64,000 bases of DNA from Bidens hawaiensis (lineage: Eukaryota; Streptophyta; Magnoliopsida; Asterales; Asteraceae), in NCBI GenBank assembly GCA_021521415.1, contig JAIQDT010009058.1:35110-99109 (forward strand), in the 5' to 3' direction. A program made the position numbers and the translations under genes. Shown in pieces: positions 45,330 through 57,016 of the stretch (its first letter is position 1; each line of letters opens with the position of its first letter). Under the pieces are notes generated by a model. It had not been told where the DNA came from and searched no databases. It was given only the letters and a program-made list of their open reading frames with translations.

Positions 45330-45923
45330 CAGTTTGTGGTCATACTACTTCAACGTGATTGCATTACTACATTGTAAATCATTTCCAACTTTTGATCACA
45401 TTACAACTTTGTTAATCTTTTTATTGAGCCTTATGCAACTTGTCCATATGTGGACTTCAGCATACACCCACACAACATTCATGTCAAGCTTCTCAATTTG
45501 GCATTCAATCATTCATCACAATAAGGTGTGACATAAGCCTTTTCTGATTATGGTCATGTGGCATTTGCTTATTTGCTCGTTGAACATTCTCTACTTGAGT
45601 TCTTCGTTCAACAGATTCACTTCACTTGAAAATGTACCCTTTTAAGCTAAATTCCTAACCTCAAACAATGTTAGTATATTCATTTCCTCTTGTTATTTCT
45701 CCTCGTCTGTCTCTTCCTCAAAATCGTTCTACACGCCCACTCAATTTTGTTACTTTAGCATTGCATGTGGCTATCAAAATGAACATCGAGGCAATTGTTT
45801 ACATAAACTTACGCATTCGGTCCTTAAAAGCTTTTCACTATTTCTAACTTCCATCTCAACTATGGTGAATTCTCACTGACCATCCTAAACATTCATACCA
45901 TGCCAACCTCAACATTAGTAGTG
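45330..45923. other. Intergenic DNA
   Basis: No gene, repeat boundary or element recognised; the ORF at 45280-45531 begins inside the MITE and has no family features. Confidence 0.4.
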
Positions 45924-45928
45924 ATCAA

Positions 45929-46798
45929 TGATGACGTGGATAACCCTACCCACTTACAAGCTGGAGAAGCTTAGGAATAAAGAAGCAGCAAATAGAAGCT
46001 GCCACATGGAGAAGCTCAAAACTTGCCCAGCAAGATTCCTAAGTTGACCAAGGGAGCTCTAACTACAATAAAACAGCAGAAAAAGTCATGACTGACATAA
46101 AGACGGTACCTGTCATAAAGCAAAAGTGATAACATAACAGACAAGGGTAGAACACAGGTTGCACAGAAATGGCATTACCAGTCTACATAAGTTGAAAAAA
46201 GAGTTGACCCTTATTCCCCTTAAGAAGCTTAAGCTTCCCTAAGAAAAGGTTTCCATTGCCTATAAAAGGAACTTTTCAACCAAAAGTATTCTCATTCTCA
46301 TTCACCCTATTTCTCTCTTCTTCACAACTCTCCCACTCTCTCACTAATATTCTCCAGATTCTTCAAAATACTACTCACTAAGAGATCTCCCTCTCCAAAG
46401 AATAATTACCATTAATTGAGTTGTTAGTCCTCTGAGCTGCTAGGTCCACGAGCTGCTGAGGTATAAAACTATCAGATCACTCCAACCCCAATGACCAGTC
46501 ACCGGTTAACGGTTAAGCAACCTGAAATCGCCTCAGCTGCTCTCAAACCTTCGGATCTCAATCACTATCTCCTCTTGCATTCTCTATCTTTAATATACAC
46601 AACTATATTTACTATTTATATACTTTCACGGATAAATTACTAATGTTGAGCGTCAGAGGGTGGTTCAGAGACCCCGGTCTTTGGTCCCCTTCTAACGAGT
46701 TCTTTCGTGTTGTAAGTACAAGCAGGAAGGTGACCCTAGAAGCGTCCATACCATTACCCGAGCATACTCTCATTGTCGTTATACCCGCTGTAGCAACA
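45929..46798. mobile_element. Solo LTR, 870 bp
   Basis: Starts TGATGACGTGG and ends GTAGCAACA, with a perfect 5-bp direct repeat ATCAA (45924-45928 and 46799-46803). A TATA box (TATAAAAGGA, about 46261) and a pyrimidine-rich start region suggest it is read on the + strand; the sequence resembles Tat/Ogre-type LTRs. No coding region. Confidence 0.85.
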
Positions 46799-46803
46799 AT
46801 CAA

Positions 46804-48275
46804 TATACTTGAAAATATAAATCTTAGGAATAAACATTAAATATAAATGTTTAGTTTATTTATTTATTTTATATAAACTAGCATATAATTGGGATGTTAT
46901 AAATTTAAGTAGCATCTCCATTGCACCTTAGCTTGATTAATTATGTGGTATTTCCAAAGCTACTTAACCTTAAGTCAATGATTCGAGCGGCTCCTTTACA
47001 TAATTAAGCTTAAAGTCGACCTCAATATTATCCAAGGGCACATATGAAGTTAATTGACAAGACACTTCCACAAGTGTGACACAGGGAATGCTCTATAAAT
47101 ACCGTTAAGGTCTTTTAACAACTTCAATCAATATGTCACCTCTCCCACTCGAGTAATTATCTTAAAAAGGTACGACGAAACATGGACTGGCTTCCTTTGT
47201 GGAATTGAATAATACCCTTCTAAAGATTACTTTTTCGGAAGTTTTGACTTTTGGATGTGTTTCCTACTAAAGGTTAACTTGTAGCTTGCTCAATCACCAA
47301 AGCAACTTGCTAAAACATCACCACACCTCATAGACATTCTAAGAATAAATAACTGACTGAAGTAAGCAAAGATGCTTTTAGCTGTGTTTAGAGCAACGCA
47401 AAAACCGATTAACTAAAGAAGCATTCCTACTCACACCTACAAGCAAATTTCCAAAGCACCGATACGAACACCAAGGATCATAATAAATAGCTTCTGGTAA
47501 CCGCTTAAGCTACAAATCACCGTAATACTGGAACTCTACAAAACGAGTAGAGTTAGGCGAATCCTTGCTCAAATCTTCCTTACAACTGCCACCTGCTAAA
47601 GTAAGGTGGGCAGAAGCTAAGGCAGTTTACAAAATCAAGTTGTGGATACATAAAGTAGTCCACAAGAAGCTTGGAAGTAGTTGGAAGGAATAAAAATAGC
47701 TTGCCATAACATCAATATGCGTGGATTAAGAGATTCCCCACAACATCGAAGCACTCCACTTAAGAATTTATCTAGGAGCCCTCAAACATCAATGTTCGAG
47801 GTCCTAAAAAATCTAGCATCTAAGAGGTGAGTGGCTTCACCATTTGAACTCTTACTCATTGACTCACCTCAATTGAAATTCAATGCTGATGAGCCATGGC
47901 ATTAGACAAGTTATACCTCCGGCCGACCAAGTTTAGAGTGAACACCAAAAGCTTCTTTGATCTTAAGAAAGCTTCTCTTTATCACTTTCTTTATTAAATT
48001 AACCCTTAAGTATGATTGATTTAAGATCACCACCTATATTATAGTAGAAAAGGGGATAAAGATAACCTCGTATAAGTTTCAGAGATTATTACCAATCATC
48101 AATAAACAAACACTCGCACTTAACATTGTTTATAAACGTTACGAAGTGTTTTCACCTTCTACAAGGGTCGATAACAAGTTCGACCATCAAGGTTACTAAC
48201 CTTAAATCCGTTGAATCTTCTAGAAATATAGAAGCTAAACATCACTCGCAAGAAGGCAACTATAATAGAATCTCA
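46804..48275. other. Uncharacterised AT-rich stretch
   Basis: No ORF over 60 codons and no recognised element. Possibly decayed retrotransposon internal sequence. Confidence 0.4.
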
Positions 48276-48284
48276 TTGTTACAA

Positions 48285-48540
48285 CCAAAGAAGCTGACCT
48301 TCTAACATGAGAAACTCACTTTCTAACAAAGAAGCTGACCTTTTAACATAAGATGTTAACCCTCTAACAAAGAAGCTGACCTTCTAACCTTAGAAGCTCA
48401 CCTTCTAATATAAGAAGTTCACCCTCTAATACAGGAAGTTGACCTTCTAGAAAATAAGCTGGCCTTCTAACATAATAAGTTCACCTTCTAACAAAGAAGC
48501 TGACCTTCCAACATTAGAAGCTGACATTCTTATATGAATA
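48285..48540 (+). repeat. Minisatellite, about 26-bp period
   Basis: About ten diverged copies of a unit like AAAGAAGCTGACCTTCTAAC, each with an internal inverted pair GAAG/CTTC. Confidence 0.85.
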
Positions 48541-48545
48541 TATCT

Positions 48546-49513
48546 ACTCAATTAGAAAGTAAGTTTCCTCTTTTCTTGTTTCATCTTGTCCACTCGACAC
48601 ATGCGAAACATGAAAAGAAGGAACTTTATAGATAACATTTATAACATAAGTAAATCCACTTTACACAATCAACCAATGTAGTTGTTATCTTTGGTCATAA
48701 TCAAATTGATAATGAAAATCTCATATCCTATCTAAGGGTGAGCCCCTCCAAATTAGGTTCCATGAGGTCCGGCGTAGTACCTACTCTTGTACAGGGTTGA
48801 GCTCCTAGGCCAAGTCGCTTAACAGGTAACAAGACGCTATATATTCCTATATACAGGGCGAGTCCATAAAACAATATGACTCCATGGAGTACATATCAAA
48901 ACTATCTCGATGCAACGAGATTGAGCATCTATCACCAACTTGCTCCATAAGTACAAGAAGCTAGAAGCTTACAAAATTGATACGCATAGAAAGCTAAGGA
49001 CTTATGTGAGAAATCAATCGAGCCATTAAGGATCTAGTTCATGTGATTACGATGTGTAGATTCGAGTTAATACGATTAACGGAAGATGAATACGATTAGG
49101 ATGTGTGTGTGTTCTGGAGAGAATCGGGCAGAGTAATAGTATTAATTCAATAAACACTGATTCTAAATGCTTTAAAATTAGATACAGGGCCTTATATAGG
49201 AGATGAGTCATTCGTTAAACAACACCTTAACGAATGACCTCATTCGCTATCCATTACTTTAAGTGAACATGAATGACAACTATGCCATTCGTTACTATTA
49301 CATTATCATACAAATAGCCTCATTCGTTATCACATTCGTTAACAGACTAACGAATGTGATTTACATTAAGACGAATGCAAACATTCGTTAAGCATAACGA
49401 ATATGCCTTACATTATACGAATGGGCTTTACATAATGACCAAAATGCCCCTATTACATTAAACTAATATAATAATACTTTATAAAGACCGAGACGTCACA
49501 CCATGCATCAACA
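48546..49513 (-). mobile_element. 3' LTR region of the second accessory-ORF element
   Basis: On the - strand the purine tract GACGAGGGGGAG is followed by TGTTGATGCATGGTG at 49513, read as the LTR start. The LTR carries a TATA box (TATATAAGG, about 49194-49202), preceded at 49209-49430 by about eleven CATTCGTTA words in both orientations. The far end is not certain; GATAACA near 48681 is one candidate. Confidence 0.5.
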
Positions 49514-49553
49514 AACTCCCCCTCGTCTCGTGATCTTTATAATCTTCAATACT

Positions 49554-51696
49554 TTAGGCATTAAACATCTTCGTCGTCCAGTCATTGCAACTACGAATCT
49601 TGAATGCGTAACAGACTCGAACAACTCGCTGAAACTGCATGGCAAGATCGTAGTCTTTAACCTCTGCAAATTGGATCTGATTATGAAATAAAGCATCGTT
49701 GTCGCTTTCAGATAAATTAACCAACCACATAGGATCAATTACGCGTATAAACTCAGTTTTCATCCCCGATCCCAATACGATTACCGCTTCACTAGTTCGG
49801 TTATCGTAATACCACCGATTGAATGTAGTAAATAGACTCTAAGGGAAGATTTTCACTAGAACCCTCTTCATCGTCTTTGGCTGTTTTACCTGTAACACAA
49901 TTTTCTTCCAGCCTGTGTGTGTATTAATCTCGTCGATATACTTATGTGTAGGCACCTGCGGCTTGAAGAACTTGAAACCACAACGAGTCTCATGTAAGAG
50001 ATGTTGATAAAACCAATTGGCCCATTGATTATTACCCCGATTTATGAATGGTCGGTTGGCCAAGGTTCTAACATCCCATCATGGCATGGATAACATGTCG
50101 ATGATACGTTTAAAATAATAAATACCATGTTCCCATTTTACCACGCATACCTTAAGCTCCTAGTCGTATAGCCAAGAAACAATGTTACCTTTCACCGATC
50201 TCAGGCTCACGTACATCTTCATCTGGTATGCCGATGCTTGGATCTTCGCTTGCTTGATTTCTTCACGCTCGTTATAACGAAGAGTCTTGATTATCTTGTT
50301 CATTCTCTCAATGTTGTGTCCGAAACATACCATCCAAAGCACGTTTTCTCTTCCTTTCAACCACTGTCTCAGCACTTGTCTCAGACCTTTATTCCATCTA
50401 TCCCTCTCTTGCCTTAAACGTTCTTCCACAGCATCAAAGTGTTCAATTGTGAAGAATGGAATACCAGACTCAGAATCGTACATGTCTGGATACTCCTCTG
50501 CAGTCACGTTCTCTACCTCAAACTCATCATAGTTCGATGGCATATTCCCACCTGGAATACCCATATTCACGCTCGGTTCAAATTCAACCTACGGATCAAC
50601 CTTTTTACCAAATTCCTCGACCTCTTCCTCGTTCAGATCCAGAAGCAGAGTGATTTGTTCTTTCGATAACGAGTGATAAACAAACTCACCCTCTTCGATC
50701 TCATCTGCACTTACCATACTCCTCACAACCCCATCCATACCAACAAAGAAAATCATATTAGCTGCAATCTTGTTAACCGGTTTGACGTTCATGTAATCTT
50801 TGTACGGTATAATCTGCAAGTTGTTTCCTCCACTACCACTTGCCTCAGCCCGTGTACAACTTTCTCAACTCATCTTCTTTGCATGTAAGCTGCAAGATGA
50901 TCTCGTCCTGTTTGTCTAACCTCTCCCCCTGAGCACCATCACCACCTTCGCGCTCCGAATCTGAGTCATCGTGAGCCCAACGCTCATTAGGTGGGGAAAT
51001 ATAATCAATATTGGCAAGATGGCCAATCAACCTCTTATAACATGGTCTATCGTGCAACCGTTGTCCACGATATGTCTGTATTCTCCTCATAGTATCCAAG
51101 TTCATATGCTCGAGCAGCATAATATCATCTTTGTTGACGAGTCGTGCAGTTCTCCTTTAAATGATAAAATATCATCTCCGGGAAGTTGAATGGCTTGTTG
51201 AGTATTAATGCCACGAAAGTTGACTGCAACATAATTCTGCACTCGTCATAACCACCTTTTCATCCTCCCAAGCAATGAATAAGTACGTGCAACAAGTACT
51301 AATATTGTTCGCACAAATAAGCCTTATTATACATCGACTTATCCAAGTCCCCCTTATACCTTACTCTACCAAACAACCCCCTTATCAATGTCTGATCAAA
51401 CTCACATCGATCATCAACGGTATCCCCAAATCCTAACACCTCTCTTATCACTAGAACGTCAATTACCACCGGTTTACCCTATACCACTGCCTCGATTTGG
51501 TTCTTCCCCTCAAAATAACGAGCAGTATCCCAGAACGCATGAATGATACTCTTATAAACGATCGTGTCAGTAGAGATAGCTCGATAGATCCGTGCTCGCT
51601 TCAAGAAGTTAATAATATCTCCAAACATATCAAAACCAAAGAAATAGTCTTGTAAAAAGCACGGATATGTTGTGCTTCTTATCCCACAGCAACTGT
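49554..51696 (-). pseudogene. Retrotransposon accessory ORF, second copy
   Basis: A decayed - strand reading frame in six or more pieces. From the 5' end: DMFGDIINFLKRARIYRAIS and FWDTARYFEGKNQIEA, then LLHVLIHCLGG and LNKPFNFPEMIFYHLKENCT (about 51120-51640). Next LLEHMNLDTMRRIQTYRGQR with an acidic stretch DDSDSEREGG (50845-51120), a Glu-rich helical part (50160-50819) and NRGNNQWANWFYQHLLHETR (49839-50063). It ends with 49554-49775, about 40 bp before a purine tract. The LIH..LHCL and KPFNF..MIF blocks align with those at 5706-6356. Function unknown; position just before the 3' LTR. Confidence 0.6.
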
Positions 51697-52110
51697 AACA
51701 TATCGGATTTTTCGTATTTATTTAAACCGATTCGAGAATGTAATTCGGATCTTTTGAACTAAATAACACTTGTTTTTAACTTATTTTATAATTCCATAAC
51801 TTTCAATCATGCCAAATAATCCTTAGAAACTTTTAAAAAATCTCTTAAAACGGCTAAAAATCGCATTTTCGGGAACGACAGGGACTAATTTTGTCAATTT
51901 TTTTCTATTTTCGATTAAATTAACGAAACTTAAACTCCTAGGAATGTTATAGCTGGTCCAATTTCGTTTTCTTGGTGTGCAAGCCAAATTTTGTTAGTTA
52001 TTGTACTAGATTTTCTCATAAATAGCTTATTTTATTTCCTAATTTATTTTTAGCATCCAAATCGCTTTTTTTTGGCATAAATTGAGTAAATTAAGTCCAA
52101 GAAAAAGATT
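51691..52110. mobile_element. LTR-like fragment
   Basis: Non-coding sequence that starts TGTAACATATCGG at the junction with the accessory ORF and ends before a gag fragment. The TGTAACA terminus and the text resemble gypsy LTRs. No target duplication or partner found. Confidence 0.4.
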
Positions 52111-52114
52111 ATAA

Positions 52115-52583
52115 CTAGAATACCAATTTACTTTCTTTAGCATGTTTTTTCGCAGCAGAATACAAAGTCCCGCATATGTCAGAACCTCCAAAGATTACAT
52201 TGATAACTTGAGCGTCCAGAGGAGGTGGAGTAGCCTTTTCTGGGACTGGCTCAGGATCCTGGGTCCTTGACTTCTTTCTTCCGAACAGCTCCCTTCTCAA
52301 GGCGATACAGTCTTCTATCATGTGGCCGAAGTCTTCATGGAAAGCGCACCATTTGGATTTGTCTTTGGGAGGAGGCGACTTCTCATTCTTCCTCGGCCAT
52401 CTCGCTTTGTCACCGAAGCTCCTAACAGCAAGCATTACTCCTCCCATATCTACAGAGAAGCAGTAATCAGATATCCTTGGCAATCTTCATCATCCTTTTC
52501 ATCCTCCACAGCGTAGATCTTCTGGCCAGTTGGTTTGGAGTATGGTTTGGAGCCGTTATTCCTGAAGTAGGATCCTTGTTTCT
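52115..52583 (-). pseudogene. Ty3/gypsy (Tat/Athila-type) gag fragment
   Basis: On the - strand: KSKWCAFHEDFGHMIEDCIA, a Cys/His motif typical of Tat/Athila gag, then LRRELFGRKKSRTQDPEP and VINVIFGG near the end. Two overlapping frames show a frameshift at about 52470. It stops at 52583, where another gypsy element's terminus begins. Confidence 0.75.
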
Positions 52584-53283
52584 TGTCACACCCCGACTAG
52601 CACAATGCGGAAGCGTAAAACGGGAATGTAACAGACACCTCTGGTGCAAGTTCAGTACTATCTGATGTAACGTCGATAAGTACTGAGTTACGTCCATCCT
52701 CTCCTGGTTAATGTTAGCTATGGCTATCGAGTGGTCTATCACACGGTCAGTCAGGACAACCATCCAAGAGTTGTTTCCTGCGTTTGGGAGGTCAGGGCGA
52801 GGGGTAGGTATACTCAATGAACGGGAAGATGAAGTATCTGCCCTAGGGCGTGAAGGTCCTCCCTGGTCGTGGGTAGATCTGAATGGAATCGAGGTAGAGT
52901 CAATCGGGGGTTACCCGAATACGAGTATTCTGTCGGACTCGCACAGTAGCTGAAGTCGTCGACGACAGGTGTATAGGTGGAGTGGGTGATCGGGCTACTC
53001 TAGCAGGTGAACGATGCTGACTGTTAACTTCGTTTTGATCCCTGCGTGGTGACCTGGGTGGATAACTATCACATCTGTAGCCAGATAGATCAGGCACATT
53101 CCTGGGTAGCTCTCTACAGATAACTTCTTCTTCCACCTCTTCCTCCTCCTCCTCCTCCGGTTCCTCTTCTGGGTCCTCCTCTTCTGGATCCTCCTCTGAT
53201 TCTTCCTCGGGATCCTCCTCAACAAAGATTACCGGTTCTTCTTCCGGTACGTAGTCGTTATTCCTTGACATGACTCTGCACAA
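52584..53283 (-). pseudogene. Ty3/gypsy gag N-terminal part fused to an LTR tail
   Basis: The frame starts near 53271 (SRNNDYVPEEEPV) with a long Glu/Pro/Asp acidic run, then an Arg/Ser/Pro-rich stretch and WMVVLTDRVIDHSIAIANIN, a usual gag core start (52467-52817). At about 52645 gag stops and about 60 bp of LTR terminus follows, ending GGGGTGTGACA on the - strand at 52584. The rest of gag and all of pol are missing. Confidence 0.72.
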
Positions 53284-53806
53284 AGGTTAGTTATAAGAAT
53301 AATAACTATTACTAGCGCTAACTATTGTCAAAAAGATTAATTAATTAAACCAAATTTAATATTAATTATATTAGAATATTATATTAGTTTTATTAAAATT
53401 TTTAATTATTATTATTATTTAAATCAATACTGAATATAAATGAATATAATATTCATAGTAAAATGTACCGTCATCAACAGTATCGTACGTACACGTATTC
53501 ATACACCTTGTAATACATAAGCACGTATGAGTGTTACATATATATATATACTTTCACATTACCTTTTATACACATATGTTGCCACTTTTACCTAACCACA
53601 CGTTCCGCGACTTCTCCCCGAATTCCCTCGTACAAGCAAGTCTGTTATTATGTTCCGGACCACAATAACTCACTTGCCCTACAAGTTCATCCCGACATCC
53701 ATCAATATATTATATTAATTTATTATTTAAATATTTCCCAGAGTTAATCGAGCCTACGGTTATATTTTAGGTACCCTAATGGATAACCTAATCCTTTATA
53801 ACCAAT

Positions 53807-53819
53807 GGCTCTGATACCA
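53807..53819 (-). other. Primer-binding site (Met-tRNA) of the rearranged gypsy
   Basis: TGGTATCAGAGCC on the - strand, immediately after the LTR body ending AACAATGTGT. Confidence 0.85.
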
Positions 53820-53821
53820 AC

Positions 53822-56802
53822 ACATTGTTTATAAAGAAACATTACAAACTAATTTACAATATATTACATTTCTTCGTTCTATCATTGTTTTACAGTCTAG
53901 GCGACACAAACAAAACTAGTTCGTTAACTATACATTCTTACTACTATCTCCCTTGCTTCTATTCACGTAGCATCAACCACACACCTCAGGCAAGTAACAG
54001 GTCACCAAATCATTCCAATTTAGGTACACCTGAAAAGCAGTTTAAAACGGGTCAACTATTAGAGTTGGTGAGTTTCACGAGTTTCAAGAAAGCAGTAATG
54101 AGTATTCACAAGTCAACACTTGTAATCATGAAATAAGTATGTATGTAAATGATGTAATTATGCTAAGCTACAGTGAAGCCTTGATTGTATGTGCTGCGTG
54201 CATCCATTTCCCACGCTCCATCAACCACTGTGTCCCCTTTCCGCCCACAACATGCCCCGGTAGCTATGTCTAACACTACATAGCCTGTTTGTATAAATAT
54301 GGTCATGTGCAAACGGCGCTATGTGACACGGCAACCAAGCCGATTTCGTTTGGGTTTGTCAAACCAATAGTACTATTCACAAGCCACCGGCTCGAAGTTA
54401 ATCACTATGATCGTGGGACTTTCGTGTGTTAGCACTTAGATAATTCACATCAATACATGTTTCAAGTATGTATATGTAATCAAACATGCTTTAGTAGATA
54501 TTCAGTTTAAAGAGTGGGGTCATGAAACTCACGGTTTAGTAGATATTCCGTTGTATCAGCTCGTGGTTTGTTCGGTCCGCTATCAGTAGTTCCTATAATC
54601 AATATTATAATAATATTAATATTTTAATATTATTATAATCTCAATACTAATCTGGGCTGTATAACTAATCTGGGTGTAGCTGGAACGCCCAGAAAGTGGC
54701 AATAGGCTTAGGTTGTGATGTTGTTCAATGTCTAATACTTAGAACTGAACTTGGCTCAGATTCCCGTTTTCCCAGCTGAGCCAAGTTGTTCGTTTACGCG
54801 TTCCGAAAATAGTTATGGGAAAATAAGCTTGGGTAAATGTATTGGTTAATAAAATGATTAAGTTATAAAGAAGGATCACATACTGGGGTCCCGGATTAGC
54901 CACAGGGCCCGTTTCCGTTTATTCAGTTTGATTTGAGAAGAAACGCACACAATCCACCCGGATTGTCCAGGTTTCTCATAGAAAAGTTAATTTTCATTTA
55001 ATTAGTCCAAAAATATGATTTTTGATCACTCTTGGTGTTTTGATATTCCCGCAGGTTCGTTAGTCGCGAACTTGCCGGTTTTTATAAAAACTGAATTTGT
55101 TTAATATTCAAATAAGCATAATTAATTAACCGTTAATCATTAAATTATGAAATTTTAACCACTTATCAATTAAAATATGTAGATTTTTATAAAAATATTT
55201 CTGGAATTAATTACTGATTTATTAATTTATTAAAATTCATTTTATCAGCAATATTTCGCTTGAAAATCGTCCGTTTACCCCAAACAATTTCCAAAAATTC
55301 CACAAAAATTCCTGAATGCTCAAATAATGTCCCAAATCAACCTGTATCAATTCTAGAATGTAAAAAGCTCGTGCGATATTCTTTTCGGTCCAAATTCGGC
55401 TATAAAAATTCACACGAACGCATATAAACAAAACACCTTTAAATTTCTCCAAATGATCCCAAAATTCAAATGTGATCAAAATACATCAAATATGAGTTCC
55501 CATAAAAATTTCATAATTTTTGAAGTATTTTAGCTATTTTTTCCCAAATAAAAAGTCCAATTCAGTAATAAATTTGCTAAATATTCTCGGATGGTCAAAA
55601 AATTACCAAATTTGAACAGGGACTCATTGACATGGTCCCTGATGTCCCTGAAAAATTTCAAGGCCTAAAAATATGCACATCACAACCTTAACCTAAACAG
55701 CCCGTAAGCGAGTGTTTCGGCATTACCTTAGGGGGTTTGGCTCGTTTCCCGACTTTTTAATCAAGTTTTCAGGTTCTTGTGCTTCTAATAAAGCTAGGTA
55801 CAAGTCCAATATCACAAACCAAGCAATTTTTCATCAACATAACAGCCCTTAACTTAGGGTTTCGGCTAGTGCATAAAAACGAACTTTTGAACCGTAAAAA
55901 CGCCGTTTCAACCCTTTAATCCGTGTTTATGGCCAAAAAAACTATCAAAACAGGTTCCTTACCGTGTTTATGATCAAAACATGTTTATGGACCATTTTTA
56001 GGATTTTTACACGGTTAGGAATGATTTTTAGTAACCAAGACATGTTTTTATGGTATTAAACAAGGTTAAACAAGTACAAAAGCTACTTATTTAAGCTCCT
56101 TACCTTAGGGTTTGATGGTTTTCTGGAAAATCAGCTTGCAGCTGCTTGGACCTTAGTTTTTATAAACCAAAATGAATAACCAAGCTTGTAAAACAAGTTT
56201 TATAAAAAGAATGGGGGTGGGGGTGGGCTGGCCGATCGGAACCCATGGGCCTCCCCCTTGGGCTGTTTTGGCCCAATAATCTGGTTTCTCAAGCCCAAAT
56301 ACGAAAAGCCCGGTTCAAAATTTAGTTCGGGTTTGGTTTTTGGTGCGAAAAACTTATCGGGTGCGTTAAACAGCGCGAAAACGAGTGTTTTTCGGCTAGT
56401 TTTGTGTAAAATTATAAAAACATACTATATGTTTGTAAAAATCAAAAATATTTTCACGGATCGCTTAAAACATTTTAAATAAGTGTTTGGTAAGTCTTTT
56501 CCGGCTTAACGGATGATATAATGCTTGGTTTGTAACTATCTTTTGCGTTGAAATCTATATCGGGGTAGTTAAACGAGAATATTTTTGTTTAACTTGTTTG
56601 CTATCAAACTAAGGCCATTTTTCTAATGTTTTAGCTTGTATTAAACGTATATCACTTATAGAAGGCCCCCCCCCCCCCCCGAGATATTTGGGTCATAACC
56701 CGACCCGTTCGGTTAATCGTTCATTTGTTACGCAAAAGGCGTTTATTTGCTTAATCGGTAAATACGTACTGAGGTGTACCTTGTTTTGGCTCAAATTTCA
56801 CA
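53822..56802 (-). mobile_element. 5' LTR of the rearranged gypsy, about 3.0 kb
   Basis: Starts TGTGAAATTTGAGCC at 56802 on the - strand and ends near 53822 beside the primer site. Its last part matches the inverted sequence at 1-448, but about 65 bp of LTR end, present at 449-513 and at 52584-52645, is missing here. It contains a poly(C) run near 56666. ORFs within are spurious. Confidence 0.68.
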
Positions 56803-57016
56803 GTAAATGTATTGGTTAACAAATGATTAAGTTATAAAGAAGAATCACCTATTAGGGTCCCGGATTAGCCATGGGGCCCGTTTCCGTTTATTCAGTTTGA
56901 TTTGAGAAGAAACGCGCACAATTCACCCGGATTGTCCAGGTTTCTCATAAAAAAGTTCATTTTCACTTAATTAGTCCAGAAATATGATTTTTGATCACTC
57001 TTGGTGTTTTGATATT
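56803..57016 (-). mobile_element. Fragment of a related gypsy LTR
   Basis: 214 bp closely matching 54833-55045 (same family and strand) and ending exactly where each neighbouring LTR begins: a sliver of an older element into which the flanking elements were inserted. Confidence 0.75.

Noticed and set aside
52900..53283. Acidic host nuclear protein
   Set aside because: It is followed by gypsy gag text and preceded on its strand by a Met-tRNA primer site, so it is a gag N-terminus.
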